This document shows positions 7,273 to 15,679 of a stretch of 64,000 bases of DNA, in pieces; positions within the stretch are counted from its first letter, which is position 1, and each line of letters begins with the position of its first letter. The stretch is from NCBI RefSeq assembly GCF_004362805.1, contig NZ_SNYF01000006.1, forward strand, positions 248,001 through 312,000, given 5' to 3'. The translations under genes were made by a program, and so were the position numbers. This DNA comes from Algoriphagus boseongensis (lineage in GTDB: Bacteria; Bacteroidota; Bacteroidia; Cytophagales; Cyclobacteriaceae). The notes below the pieces were generated by a model that saw only the letters and a program-made list of their open reading frames with translations, did not search any database and had not been told where the DNA came from.

Positions 7273-8604
7273 ATGAATAGACGCCTTTTGCTTTTTATTG
7301 TAATGCTCCTCTTTGGAGTTTCTGCGTTTGCCCAGCTTACTCAGCAGCAACGAGATAGTATAAATCAATTGAGCCAACAGGACCATCGGTTGATGATGGA
7401 CAGATTGGGAATCGATAATCTTCGCCCCGGTCCATCAGGAAATCCTGAAGCTCCCAATGCAGCAAACGCTGATGAAAGCAAGGTTTCCTATCCCCCGGTT
7501 CCAGACCCCCTTGTTTTTGAGAATGGGAATAAAGTGAAAACGAAAGAGGATTGGGTCAATCGAAGAGCTGAGCTTTTTGAGCTTTTCGATCGGGAAGTAT
7601 ATGGAAGAACTCCTGATAATCTCCCTGAGGTCAAATGGCAAGTAATCTGGGAAAAAGACACCCTCATCGGTTCCACATTTACTTCTTATAAAAAAATGAA
7701 AGGAATTGTGGATAACTCCAGTTTTCCTTCTATTTCAGTTGAGATAGATTTTGAATATGGGGTTCCAAAAAATGTGGATAAGTCTGTTCCTTTGGTTATG
7801 GAGTTTGGATGGATTTGGCCTGCTGGCATGCGGAGACCTCCGGCACCTCCCGGTCCAACTTGGCAAGAACAGGTATTGGCTGAGGGTTGGGGTTTTGGGA
7901 TTTTGATTCCAACCAGCTTCCAGGCTGATAATGGAGCAGGTTTGCGGTCAGGAATAATCGGTTTAGTCAATAAGGGGGAGCCAAGAAAATTGGATGATTG
8001 GGGAACGCTTAAGGCATGGGCTTGGGGAGCCAGTCGGGCTTTGGATTTTTTAGAAACTGATCCAAAAGTGAATTCAAAAAAAGTTGTCATTGAAGGTCTA
8101 TCCCGTTACGGAAAAGCAGCCTTAGTGGCTCAAGCCTATGATGAACGATTCGCTTTAGGCTTGATTGGTTCTTCGGGAGCTGGAGGTGCGAAATTACTTC
8201 GAAGGATTTTTGGTGAACAGATTGAGAATTTGGCTTCTTCAGGTGAGTACCATTGGTTTGCTCCCAACTTTATCAAATATGCTGGCCCCTTGAATCAAAA
8301 TGATCTTCCTGTTGATGCCCATGAATTGATCGCCCTTTGTGCGCCAAGGCCTGTTTTTATCTCAGTAGGTTCTCCGACTGTTGAGGGGCAATGGATAGAT
8401 GCCAAAGGGATGTTTGATGCAGAGGTTTTGGCTGGTCCCGTGTATGAGTTATTGCGTAAAAAGCCGCTTCCAATTTCGGAATTTCCACCGATTCAGACAT
8501 TTTTGGACTCGGGAGATTTGGCTTTCAGGCAGCACGAAGGAGGACATACCGTTGGACCAAATTGGCCATATTTTATACAGTGGGCTAGGAAGTATTTTGA
8601 TTAG
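7273..8604 (+). CDS. Secreted CE15-like glucuronoyl esterase / acetylxylan-esterase-like hydrolase
   Basis: 443 residues with a signal peptide (MNRRLLLFIV...AFAQ). The nucleophile elbow GLSRYGKAAL puts the serine at about residue 277, matching the G-C/L-S-R-x-G-K motif of CE15 4-O-methyl-glucuronoyl methylesterases. The C-terminal HEGGHT supplies the catalytic histidine at about 421 or 425. CE15 enzymes cut ester links between glucuronoxylan and lignin, but bacterial members often have broader or unknown ester substrates. No polysaccharide-utilisation susCD pair is nearby, so the substrate is open. The gene is followed by two palindromic repeats and then a phosphodiesterase gene. Confidence 0.85.
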   Translation: MNRRLLLFIVMLLFGVSAFAQLTQQQRDSINQLSQQDHRLMMDRLGIDNLRPGPSGNPEAPNAANADESKVSYPPVPDPLVFENGNKVKTKEDWVNRRAELFELFDREVYGRTPDNLPEVKWQVIWEKDTLIGSTFTSYKKMKGIVDNSSFPSISVEIDFEYGVPKNVDKSVPLVMEFGWIWPAGMRRPPAPPGPTWQEQVLAEGWGFGILIPTSFQADNGAGLRSGIIGLVNKGEPRKLDDWGTLKAWAWGASRALDFLETDPKVNSKKVVIEGLSRYGKAALVAQAYDERFALGLIGSSGAGGAKLLRRIFGEQIENLASSGEYHWFAPNFIKYAGPLNQNDLPVDAHELIALCAPRPVFISVGSPTVEGQWIDAKGMFDAEVLAGPVYELLRKKPLPISEFPPIQTFLDSGDLAFRQHEGGHTVGPNWPYFIQWARKYFD

Positions 8605-8612
8605 GCGAATTG

Positions 8613-8680
8613 TCTCACAGATCACACATGTCAGAAAGATACTTTCTTGATCTGTGATCATCTGCGACATCTGTGAGAGA
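8613..8680. repeat. TCACAGAT-type dispersed palindromic element, copy 1
   Basis: Starts tctcacagatcacac and ends gacatctgtgaga, forming an imperfect long hairpin with ATCTGTG/CACAGAT arms. It begins 9 bases after the CE15 gene stop. Related copies lie at 8708, 35695, 35811 and 36415. Confidence 0.7.
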
Positions 8681-8707
8681 TTATTTGATGGGGAAGAAGA
8701 AAAAAAG

Positions 8708-8761
8708 CTCACAGATCACACAGATCAACACAGATACTTTCTTAATCTGTTACTATCTGAG
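8708..8761. repeat. TCACAGAT-type dispersed palindromic element, copy 2
   Basis: Reads ctcacagatcacacagatc at the left and ends ctatctgag. It is a diverged neighbour of copy 1, sharing the internal gatactttctt block with it (8638-8648 versus 8733 onward), so the pair probably arose by duplication. Confidence 0.65.
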
Positions 8762-8789
8762 TAGTCTGATAGCAAATCCATTATATTCC

Positions 8790-9755
8790 ATGAAAAGTAG
8801 CTACATCTCTTTCTTTCTGATTCTTATTTTTCCTTTACTGTCTTTTTCGCAAGAGAAGAAGGTGGTTTTTATCATTTTGGATGGAGTCCCTGCACCTGAG
8901 CTGGAAAATGCGAATACCCCTTATCTGGATCAAATCGCAGAGCTTGGGGGATATGCGCGTGGCTATACCGGAGGAGAAAAAGGGGGGCCTACTGAAACCC
9001 CAACCATTTCAGCAGTTGGGTATAATTCCTTGCTTACCGGCACTTGGGCGAATAAACATAATGTCTGGGGAAACGATATTGTCGCTCCCAATTATTCCTA
9101 TTGGACAATTTTTCGCCTGATTAGAGAAGCTCGGCCAGATGCGAAACTTGGAATTTTTTCCACCTGGGAAGATAACCGGACCAAGCTTTTGGGGGAAAAT
9201 TTAGAGCAAACTGGGTATTTGAAACTGGACTATGTTTTTGATGGATTTGAAGTGGATTCTTTGACTTATCCACATGATGAGCAAAAGGATTTTATCCGAA
9301 AAATTGATAATCTCGTGTCCTTTGAAGCCGCTCACATTTTAAAAACCAAGGCTCCTGATCTTTCTTGGGTATATTTGGAATTCACCGACGATATGGGTCA
9401 TCGGTATGGAAAAAGCCCTCAACTAACTGAAGCGATTGAATTGGCAGATCAGCAGGTGGGCAGGATTTGGGAAGCCATTCAATTTAGACAAAAGAATTTC
9501 GATGAGGATTGGTTGATCTGGATCACCACTGATCATGGAAGACTTGCTCCTGATTTCAAAGATCATGGTGGACAAAGTGATTCGGAGCGAGAAATCTGGA
9601 TGGTGACCAATGAGAAAAATCTAAGTTCCAGGTTTTATTCAGGTAAGGCAGCGATGGTGGATATTTTACCTACACTAGTAGAGTTCCTAGAAATAAAAGT
9701 TCCTGAGGATCAAAGTAAAAATTGGGATGGGGATTCCTTGTTGGAGAAAAAATAA
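8790..9755 (+). CDS. Secreted alkaline-phosphatase-superfamily phosphodiesterase
   Basis: 321 residues from the ATG at 8790, which begins a signal peptide MKSSYISFFLILIF...SFSQ. A longer frame runs 117 bases further up but only through the repeat element, so it is rejected. The nucleotide pyrophosphatase/phosphodiesterase metal set is intact: ILDG (first Asp), the nucleophile Thr region TPTISAVGYNSLLTG, DDMGHRYG, TTDHGR and DHGGQSDSE. The substrate may be a phosphodiester or a phosphate monoester. It differs from the cytoplasmic family member EboF at 17076. A strong hairpin follows. Confidence 0.85.
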   Translation: MKSSYISFFLILIFPLLSFSQEKKVVFIILDGVPAPELENANTPYLDQIAELGGYARGYTGGEKGGPTETPTISAVGYNSLLTGTWANKHNVWGNDIVAPNYSYWTIFRLIREARPDAKLGIFSTWEDNRTKLLGENLEQTGYLKLDYVFDGFEVDSLTYPHDEQKDFIRKIDNLVSFEAAHILKTKAPDLSWVYLEFTDDMGHRYGKSPQLTEAIELADQQVGRIWEAIQFRQKNFDEDWLIWITTDHGRLAPDFKDHGGQSDSEREIWMVTNEKNLSSRFYSGKAAMVDILPTLVEFLEIKVPEDQSKNWDGDSLLEKK

Positions 9756-9836
9756 GGGGCAGTTTAAATTCCAGAAAACACTTTCTCTTACCGTTATCCG
9801 CTAATTTTAAGTGGTTAGTTGATAGTTGGTCACCCT

Positions 9837-9867
9837 GAGCGGAGTCGAAGGGTCCTCGACTCCGCTC
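9837..9867 (+). terminator. 12-bp hairpin with T run; member of a dispersed Bacteroidota repeat
   Basis: GAGCGGAGTCGA (9837-9848) pairs perfectly with TCGACTCCGCTC (9856-9867). An outer gttagt (9814-9819)/actaac (9874-9879) pair and a T run at 9880-9886 follow. It can end the phosphodiesterase transcript. The left arm lies in caccctgagcggagtcgaag, a phrase I know as recurrent between Bacteroidota genes. Confidence 0.7.
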
Positions 9868-9884
9868 GGACTGACTAACTTTTT

Positions 9885-11429
9885 TTAATCCATTCCGCCT
9901 TTACGGTTTGGAGATCGAGGAGTTGGCCATTCGGTTGGCTCTCCTGTTCTGAAATTCAATGGAATTCGCTTTTCTCTGGAAACCATTTCAGGTTCTTCAC
10001 AAGCCATGTAAACCATGATTGCGGCTAGAATCGCATTGCTTTTTACGTCGTCGAAAACAATCTTGTCATACGTATCCATGTTGGTATGCCAAGTCTGCGT
10101 GCTATAATCCCAGCTCAAAGAGCTTAGATTGAAGGCTGGAACGCCTGCTGCAACAAAAGATGCATAATCGGAACCGCCGCCTCCAGGATTTCCTGGGAAT
10201 GAGGTTTCGATATCTGAGGTAATGGATCTAGGAACTTTATTCATCCATCTTCCCAAGTATTCATAGCTATCCACGAAACCTTGACCGGAAAGATTGGCTA
10301 CTCTACCGGTGCCATTATCCTGATTAAAAAGAACCTGAATTTTATTCATCATTTCTGGATGGTCTTCTACAAAGGCTCGAGATCCATTAAGGCCTTGCTC
10401 CTCTGATCCCCAATGACCCACCAAGATGGTTCGCTTTGGATTAGGATACACTTTTTTCAAAATTCTCATCACTTCCATCATCAAGATGGTTCCAGTTCCG
10501 TTATCGGTAGCGCCAGTTCCACCATCCCAAGAGTCAAAGTGGGCTGATAGCATGACATACTCATCCGGTTTTTCAGAGCCTTTGATTTCAGCGATTGTAT
10601 TGAAAGTTGGCTGTACGCCAGTTTCTTTGGATTGTGCGTTGAGATGGATTTGTGGTTTTTTTCCACTCTCTGCCAGCCTGAACAGCATGCCGTAATCTTC
10701 CAAAGAAAGATCAACTGTTGGGACTTGTTTGGTAGAGGCAGAAAAGATTTTATTGGCACCGAAAGCTCTAGACCAATACGAAGTAATTATCCCTACAGCT
10801 CCTGCTTTTTCCAAAGCCATTGGCAAGTCTCTTCTGTTAAGTCCTGTTTTTTGCAGTCTATTATTCCAGTCTCCATCCAACTTAGCTTGATCTGCTTTGA
10901 TCTTTTCGATTGATTCTTTGGTCGCCCACTTTTCCCAGTTGTAATCTGGTCTCCCAGTCAGCTGAGGGGCTGAAATCATCACGTATTTTCCCTTTACGCT
11001 TGGCAACCATTTTTGAAAAGCAGCAGAATCAGCTAAATCTGGGATAATCACTACTTCCCCTTTTACTCCACCCTGAGGTGAAGAAGGACTCCATGCCAAT
11101 TGAGTTCCGGCCAAAGATTTGGTCCAGGGAGCAAGCATGTCGATGTGGGTGATTCCTCTTTCCCATCCTCTCCATTCACCCCATTTTTCATTTCTTGCAG
11201 GTATTCCCCAAGTCTGATACTGCTTCACTGCCCAGTCATGTGCTTTTTGCATTTGAGGGGAGCCAACCAATCTTGGTCCGACACCATCCATTAATTCGTG
11301 GGCAAGGACTTCTAGTTGAGAATTTTCGTTTGCTTCCTTGATAATCGCTTCGATTACCTGATTCTGCGCCTGGACTTTTCCGACCAGAAGTAGCATCAAG
11401 GCTAAGCCATAGAAATAGAATTTTTTCAT
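9885..11429 (-). CDS. Secreted M28-family zinc aminopeptidase
   Basis: 514 residues with a signal peptide (MKKFYFYGLALMLLLVGKVQAQ region). An inserted PA-like segment (about 130-260) precedes the M28 catalytic domain: LSAHFDSWDGGTGATDNGTG carries the first zinc His and bridging Asp, GSEEQGLNGS the general-base/zinc glutamates, and LFNQDNGTG and a late HTNMD the remaining ligands. M28 enzymes remove N-terminal amino acids from peptides in the periplasm or outside. It is convergent with the phosphodiesterase gene and divergent from the ebo cluster. Confidence 0.9.
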   Translation of the reverse strand: MKKFYFYGLALMLLLVGKVQAQNQVIEAIIKEANENSQLEVLAHELMDGVGPRLVGSPQMQKAHDWAVKQYQTWGIPARNEKWGEWRGWERGITHIDMLAPWTKSLAGTQLAWSPSSPQGGVKGEVVIIPDLADSAAFQKWLPSVKGKYVMISAPQLTGRPDYNWEKWATKESIEKIKADQAKLDGDWNNRLQKTGLNRRDLPMALEKAGAVGIITSYWSRAFGANKIFSASTKQVPTVDLSLEDYGMLFRLAESGKKPQIHLNAQSKETGVQPTFNTIAEIKGSEKPDEYVMLSAHFDSWDGGTGATDNGTGTILMMEVMRILKKVYPNPKRTILVGHWGSEEQGLNGSRAFVEDHPEMMNKIQVLFNQDNGTGRVANLSGQGFVDSYEYLGRWMNKVPRSITSDIETSFPGNPGGGGSDYASFVAAGVPAFNLSSLSWDYSTQTWHTNMDTYDKIVFDDVKSNAILAAIMVYMACEEPEMVSREKRIPLNFRTGEPTEWPTPRSPNRKGGMD

Positions 11430-11573
11430 AATTGATTTAGTTTGATCCTAAAAATAGATTGGGTTTCAAAATTTTGCGAACCGCTGGTGGAAAGTAATTT
11501 TCCCAATCCAAATAACTCTAGGTTACAAACAGCATCTATTTTTGATTCCAGTACACCACAGTACTGATTTTTA

Positions 11574-11627
11574 TCATAAAAGCCTCTTTTTTGATTCCGC
11601 TGAGGTAAATGCCCTTGGCTTTTATGA
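11574..11627 (+). promoter_or_regulatory. Structured leader/operator candidate upstream of eboA
   Basis: TCATAAAAGCC (11574-11584) and GGCTTTTATGA (11617-11627) form a perfect 11-bp inverted repeat around a 32-base loop. Just upstream is a second one, CAGTAC (11549-11554)/GTACTG (11561-11566). Both lie in the divergent gap between the M28 peptidase gene and eboA, with 36 bases between the larger repeat and the eboA start. It could be a transcript hairpin or a protein site. Confidence 0.4.
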
Positions 11628-11663
11628 GAGATTTGGATTTACTTTAGAATTCATTCGAAACGA

Positions 11664-12560
11664 TTGACAAGAATGCAAACCCAAAATGAATCAGTTGCCT
11701 TTCTACTTGAACTTCTTGGAACAAGGGCGGAAGGAAAATCCTTGGATTGGCTAAAAAGCCAAACTGAAAAAATCCGCGAGGAAGGAATTCCCAACAAGTT
11801 TTTTCTGGCATTTTCTCAAGCTTCAAGATATTTTAAAAAGGATACGCTTGCTTTAAGTGAACAAGAGATTGCTAGGGCAAAGGCATTGGTTGAAGGTTTT
11901 GACCCGAGTCATTGGGATTTGCTTCAAACTGCCAGAACGATATTGGTGCTAAGTTTTCAGCCTGAAAAAGAGATATGGTTAAAATCGATTAATCAGCTAT
12001 TTGAAACTTCCGAAATGCATGAATTGCAAGCGCTTTTTGCAGCGCTTCCACTGATGCCCTATTTAGAAGACTTACTTTCCAGAGCCATAGATGGATGTAG
12101 AACCAATATGACGATTGTCTTCGATGCTATCGCCCTGAATAATCCCTATCCTCCAAGCCATTTCCCTGAGGCAAATTGGAATCAAATGGTTCTAAAAGCC
12201 ATATTTATGCAGAGGCCGATTTACAGGATTCAGAATCTTGAGCAAAGAAGAAATCCTGCCTTAGCCCAAATTGCCTCTGATTTTGCCCATGAGCGTTGGG
12301 CTGCCGGGAGAAAAGTTATGCCAGAACTTTGGAGATTGGTGGTTCCATTTATTGGTGATTCTATGTTGGAAGACCTGAAAAAGGTCGTCTTTTCGGAGGA
12401 TCAATTGGAAGCTGAGGCCGGGGTATTGGCAATTTACCAGTCGAGCTATTCACCTGCGAAAGATATATTGAAAGCATTCCCTGAATTGGTTTCAGCCATA
12501 GAATATGGTGAAGTTTCCTGGGAAAAAATCGGCAAGGATTTTCAGGAAAAGCAAGCCTGA
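11664..12560 (+). CDS. eboA: EboA domain protein, first gene of ebo cluster
   Basis: 298 residues, no signal peptide, largely alpha-helical. I recognise it as EboA mainly because the five following genes are exactly the eboB-F families in order. The sequence itself offers few motifs (a conserved-looking region FDAIALNNPYPPSHFPE near residues 152-168 and NQMVLKAIFM just after it). EboA has no known enzymatic activity. In cyanobacteria the ebo genes are linked to moving a scytonemin precursor to the periplasm. The start may be the ATG at 11673 rather than 11664. Confidence 0.85.
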   Translation: MTRMQTQNESVAFLLELLGTRAEGKSLDWLKSQTEKIREEGIPNKFFLAFSQASRYFKKDTLALSEQEIARAKALVEGFDPSHWDLLQTARTILVLSFQPEKEIWLKSINQLFETSEMHELQALFAALPLMPYLEDLLSRAIDGCRTNMTIVFDAIALNNPYPPSHFPEANWNQMVLKAIFMQRPIYRIQNLEQRRNPALAQIASDFAHERWAAGRKVMPELWRLVVPFIGDSMLEDLKKVVFSEDQLEAEAGVLAIYQSSYSPAKDILKAFPELVSAIEYGEVSWEKIGKDFQEKQA

Positions 12561-12609
12561 TTTCTAGCCTCATTCTTAATTTGTAAAATTCATACTTAAC
12601 TGTCTTATC

Positions 12610-13521
12610 ATGGAAATGTATATCGACCCACATATTCATCTTGTCTCCCGTACCACCGATGACTATGAGGCCATGCGTAAAGCCGGGATTGTAGCTACCA
12701 TTGAACCTGCATTTTGGTTGGGTCAGCCTCGAACCGAAGTAGGATCATTCAAGGATTATTTTAGCACCTTGGTGGGCTGGGAAAGATTCCGAGCATCTCA
12801 GTTTGGTATCGTGCATTATTGTACGATGGGCTTGAATTCCAAAGAGGCGAATAATATTGCCTTGGCAGAGCAAGTGATGGAGCTTTTGCCGCTTTATGTA
12901 GGAAAAGAAGGTGTTGTAGCTATAGGTGAAATTGGATACGATGACCAGACAGAAGCAGAGGATAAATTTTATAGACTTCAGTTGGAGTTAGCTAAAGAGG
13001 TAAGCCTTCCAGTACTTATCCACACTCCACACAGAGATAAAAAAAGAGGTACTACCCGATCCATGGATGTTGCTGAAGAACATGGCATGGATCCAGGTTG
13101 GGTGGTTGTGGATCACAACAATGAGGAAACGGTAAAGGAGGTTTTAGATAGAGGGTTTTGGGCTGCTTTTACGATTTATCCACATACCAAAATGGGTTCA
13201 GAGAGGATGGTAGAAATCGTCAAGCAATATGGCCCAGAACGGATTATTGTCAATTCTGCTGCAGATTGGGGAATTTCTGATCCTTTGGCTGTTCCTAAAA
13301 CTGCCAATTTGATGCGAAAAATGGGAATTCCTGAAGAGCATGTACGCTTGACTACCTATCAAAATGCCCTAACAGTTTTTGGCTTAAGCGGGCAAATGCA
13401 TGAAGATGATTGGTTAAAAGCACCGCCAATCGATCAAACAAAGAAATTGGGAGGCAACTCCGTCCTTCGTGGAGGTCAATTGCCTAGAGTCGAGGGTCCA
13501 GCAGATCGGGTGGAAAATTAA
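12610..13521 (+). CDS. eboB: TatD-family metal-dependent hydrolase EboB
   Basis: 303 residues with TIM-barrel amidohydrolase motifs of the TatD type. YIDPHIHL near residues 4-11 supplies two metal histidines, GEIGYDD near 110 the bridging carboxylate, LIHTPHRDK near 136-144 further ligands, and NSAADWGISDP near 215-225 the terminal Asp. It lies 49 bases after eboA and 3 bases before eboC, consistent with one transcript. The substrate in the ebo pathway is unknown; generic TatD nuclease activity should not be assumed. Confidence 0.88.
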   Translation: MEMYIDPHIHLVSRTTDDYEAMRKAGIVATIEPAFWLGQPRTEVGSFKDYFSTLVGWERFRASQFGIVHYCTMGLNSKEANNIALAEQVMELLPLYVGKEGVVAIGEIGYDDQTEAEDKFYRLQLELAKEVSLPVLIHTPHRDKKRGTTRSMDVAEEHGMDPGWVVVDHNNEETVKEVLDRGFWAAFTIYPHTKMGSERMVEIVKQYGPERIIVNSAADWGISDPLAVPKTANLMRKMGIPEEHVRLTTYQNALTVFGLSGQMHEDDWLKAPPIDQTKKLGGNSVLRGGQLPRVEGPADRVEN

Positions 13522-13524
13522 TTT

Positions 13525-14439
13525 ATGAAGAATTCCACCCTCTTTGCTTACCTGCAATTAACCCGTCCTGCCAATGTGATCACAGCGATCGCAGATATCT
13601 GGGCGGGTTTTGCTATCGCCGGAGGTTGGACCTTTATGATTTCAGACCTGGAGCTTGGATCCCAATCATTTTGGCAAAATCTTCTGTGGCTTTCATTGAG
13701 TACAATTGGATTGTATGCTGGAGGAGTTGCCTTTAATGATATAGCTGATGCAGAGCTAGATGCCATTGAAAGGCCTGAAAGGCCAATTCCAAGTGGTAGA
13801 GCCTCGAAGAACTTGGCAACCGTTATGGCTTCTGGATTATTGCTTTTTGGAATTTTTGCTGCCTTCCAAGTCAATTCCATTTCAGGAATCCTGGCAATAG
13901 CGGTTGCTGTCTGTGCCGTAGTTTATGATTATTGGGGTAAGCATCAGCGTTTTTTTGGTCCCATCAATATGGGACTATGTCGAACAGGGAATCTATTGTT
14001 AGGAATTAGTGTGGCACCCGAAGTCTTGGAAAAAATCTGGATTATTGGAATTCTGCCTTTGATCTATGTTTCTGCAATTACCATGATAAGCCGAGGGGAA
14101 GTTCATGGGAAAAACCGAAAATCCTTATTTTTTGGTGGAGCGATGTACGCCTCAATTTTCCTTGCGATCGGTTTATTTTCTTATTTGGAGAAACCTGGCA
14201 ATTGGGAGGTTTTGCCATTTTTGGCCTTGTTGGGATACATGATTTTTCCTCCCTTGGTAAAGGCAATTCAAACTCAAGAACCGTGCTTTATAGGCAAATC
14301 AGTAAAGGCGGCAGTTATTTCCCTAATCATTGTAAATGCTTCCCTTGCTACGGCGTCCTCTGGTTGGACCATTGGATTCATTATTTTGCTTCTTCTTCCA
14401 ATTTCTCTTTGGTTAGCCAAAAAATTTGCTGTAACCTGA
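13525..14439 (+). CDS. eboC: UbiA-superfamily prenyltransferase EboC
   Basis: 304 residues, polytopic, with about eight membrane segments. The first Asp-rich motif is N71-D-x-x-D-x-x-x-D79 in AFNDIADAELDAIERPERP, the Mg2+-prenyl-diphosphate site of UbiA enzymes. The second region AVVYDYWGKHQRFFGPINMG stands where UbiA proteins have their second motif. It probably transfers a prenyl group to a small acceptor at the inner membrane. The acceptor could come from EboD chemistry, but that is inference. It follows eboB by 3 bases. Confidence 0.9.
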   Translation: MKNSTLFAYLQLTRPANVITAIADIWAGFAIAGGWTFMISDLELGSQSFWQNLLWLSLSTIGLYAGGVAFNDIADAELDAIERPERPIPSGRASKNLATVMASGLLLFGIFAAFQVNSISGILAIAVAVCAVVYDYWGKHQRFFGPINMGLCRTGNLLLGISVAPEVLEKIWIIGILPLIYVSAITMISRGEVHGKNRKSLFFGGAMYASIFLAIGLFSYLEKPGNWEVLPFLALLGYMIFPPLVKAIQTQEPCFIGKSVKAAVISLIIVNASLATASSGWTIGFIILLLLPISLWLAKKFAVT

Positions 14440-14515
14440 GAAACAATTAAACCAATTTCCCCCCAAAATTGTCTTTAGGGTGTGGAAAAACCCGAATAAT
14501 CTCTTGCCTTAACCT

Positions 14516-15670
14516 ATGAATACGATTCTCGAACAGACCTTTTCAGTTCCTTTTCGCTATGCGGTCGCTTTTACAGAGGATCTATTCGATCCCAATAATT
14601 CCATTTTTGTAGATTCTGTTCGCGGAAATAGGGTTCCAAAAGTCCTTTTTGTAATCGATAACGGGGTTGCGGATACTCATCCCGATTTGATAGGAAAAAT
14701 CAAAACCTACTCCAAAGCTAACGATGATGTCTTTTCCTTAGCGACAGATCCAATAGTTGTTATTGGAGGGGAAGCCTGCAAAAATGAGGAGGAAATTTAT
14801 CAAAGCATAGTTGAAGCCACTCACCTCTATGGAATTGACAGGCATTCTTATGTAGTCGCTATTGGTGGAGGAGCGGTATTGGATATGGTAGGTTTTGCTG
14901 CCGCCATTTCTCATAGGGGAATCAGACTGATTCGTATTCCCACCACAGTATTATCTCAAAACGATTCTGCTGTTGGGGTAAAAAATAGCATCAATGCCTT
15001 TGGCAAAAAGAACTATCTCGGCACTTTTACGCCTCCCGTTGCGGTATTGAATGATTTCAATTTTCTAAAAACCTTAGATGACCGGGATTGGAGGGCTGGT
15101 TTGGCTGAAGCCATCAAGGTGGCTTTGATCAAAGATTTGAGTTTTTTCGAATGGTTGGAGGAGCATGCACTCGCTTTGGCAAGAAGGGAAATGGAACCGA
15201 TGAAGATTCATATCATTCGTTCGGCCAAAATGCATATGGACCATATTGCAGGAAAAGATCCTTTCGAGTTTGGTTCATCAAGACCGCTTGATTTTGGTCA
15301 CTGGGCTGCCCATAAACTGGAGAAATTGAGCAATTTCAGAATCCGGCATGGGGAGGCTGTCGCCATTGGTATTGCCCTAGATTCAGCTTATTCTTTCCTT
15401 CAAAATAGAATTTCCGAACAGGACTTCCAAAGAATCATTCAGGTAATGAAAACTTTGGGCTTTGAGCTTTTTGCTCCTGAGTTGCAAGGTGAAAATCTAA
15501 TTCAAGGCTTGAAGGAATTCCAAGAGCATTTGGGAGGTCAATTGACGATAATGCTTTTGGAGGAATTGGGAAAAGGAATTGAGGTCCATGAAATGGAATC
15601 TGACCTGATCTTTAAATCTGTGGATTTACTTCGTACTTTGGAGGAAAAGTCCCAGTTGATCAATTCTTGA
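14516..15670 (+). CDS. eboD: EboD, 3-dehydroquinate-synthase-like sugar phosphate cyclase
   Basis: 384 residues of the DHQS/sugar-phosphate-cyclase fold. The NAD-binding AIGGGAVLDMVGFAAA lies near residues 119-134. Zinc ligands are in AGLAEAIK (about 197-204), DFGHWAAHKLE (H262, H266) and RHGEAVA (H278). The loop equivalent to AroB DSSVGGKTGIN reads DSAVGVKNSIN (150-160), and NLGHTFGH is replaced by DFGHWAAH. These changes argue against a plain shikimate-pathway enzyme and for cyclisation of a different sugar phosphate. It sits 76 bases after eboC and 9 bases before eboE. Confidence 0.9.
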   Translation: MNTILEQTFSVPFRYAVAFTEDLFDPNNSIFVDSVRGNRVPKVLFVIDNGVADTHPDLIGKIKTYSKANDDVFSLATDPIVVIGGEACKNEEEIYQSIVEATHLYGIDRHSYVVAIGGGAVLDMVGFAAAISHRGIRLIRIPTTVLSQNDSAVGVKNSINAFGKKNYLGTFTPPVAVLNDFNFLKTLDDRDWRAGLAEAIKVALIKDLSFFEWLEEHALALARREMEPMKIHIIRSAKMHMDHIAGKDPFEFGSSRPLDFGHWAAHKLEKLSNFRIRHGEAVAIGIALDSAYSFLQNRISEQDFQRIIQVMKTLGFELFAPELQGENLIQGLKEFQEHLGGQLTIMLLEELGKGIEVHEMESDLIFKSVDLLRTLEEKSQLINS

Positions 15671-15679
15671 TTTTTTTCT

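Noticed and set aside
8673..8789. 39-residue N-terminal extension of the phosphodiesterase
   Set aside because: The extra codons come from a TCACAGAT repeat, while the ATG at 8790 begins a good signal peptide.
14516..15670. Calling EboD a shikimate-pathway AroB
   Set aside because: Position inside the ebo cluster and altered substrate-loop residues argue against it; see the EboD finding.
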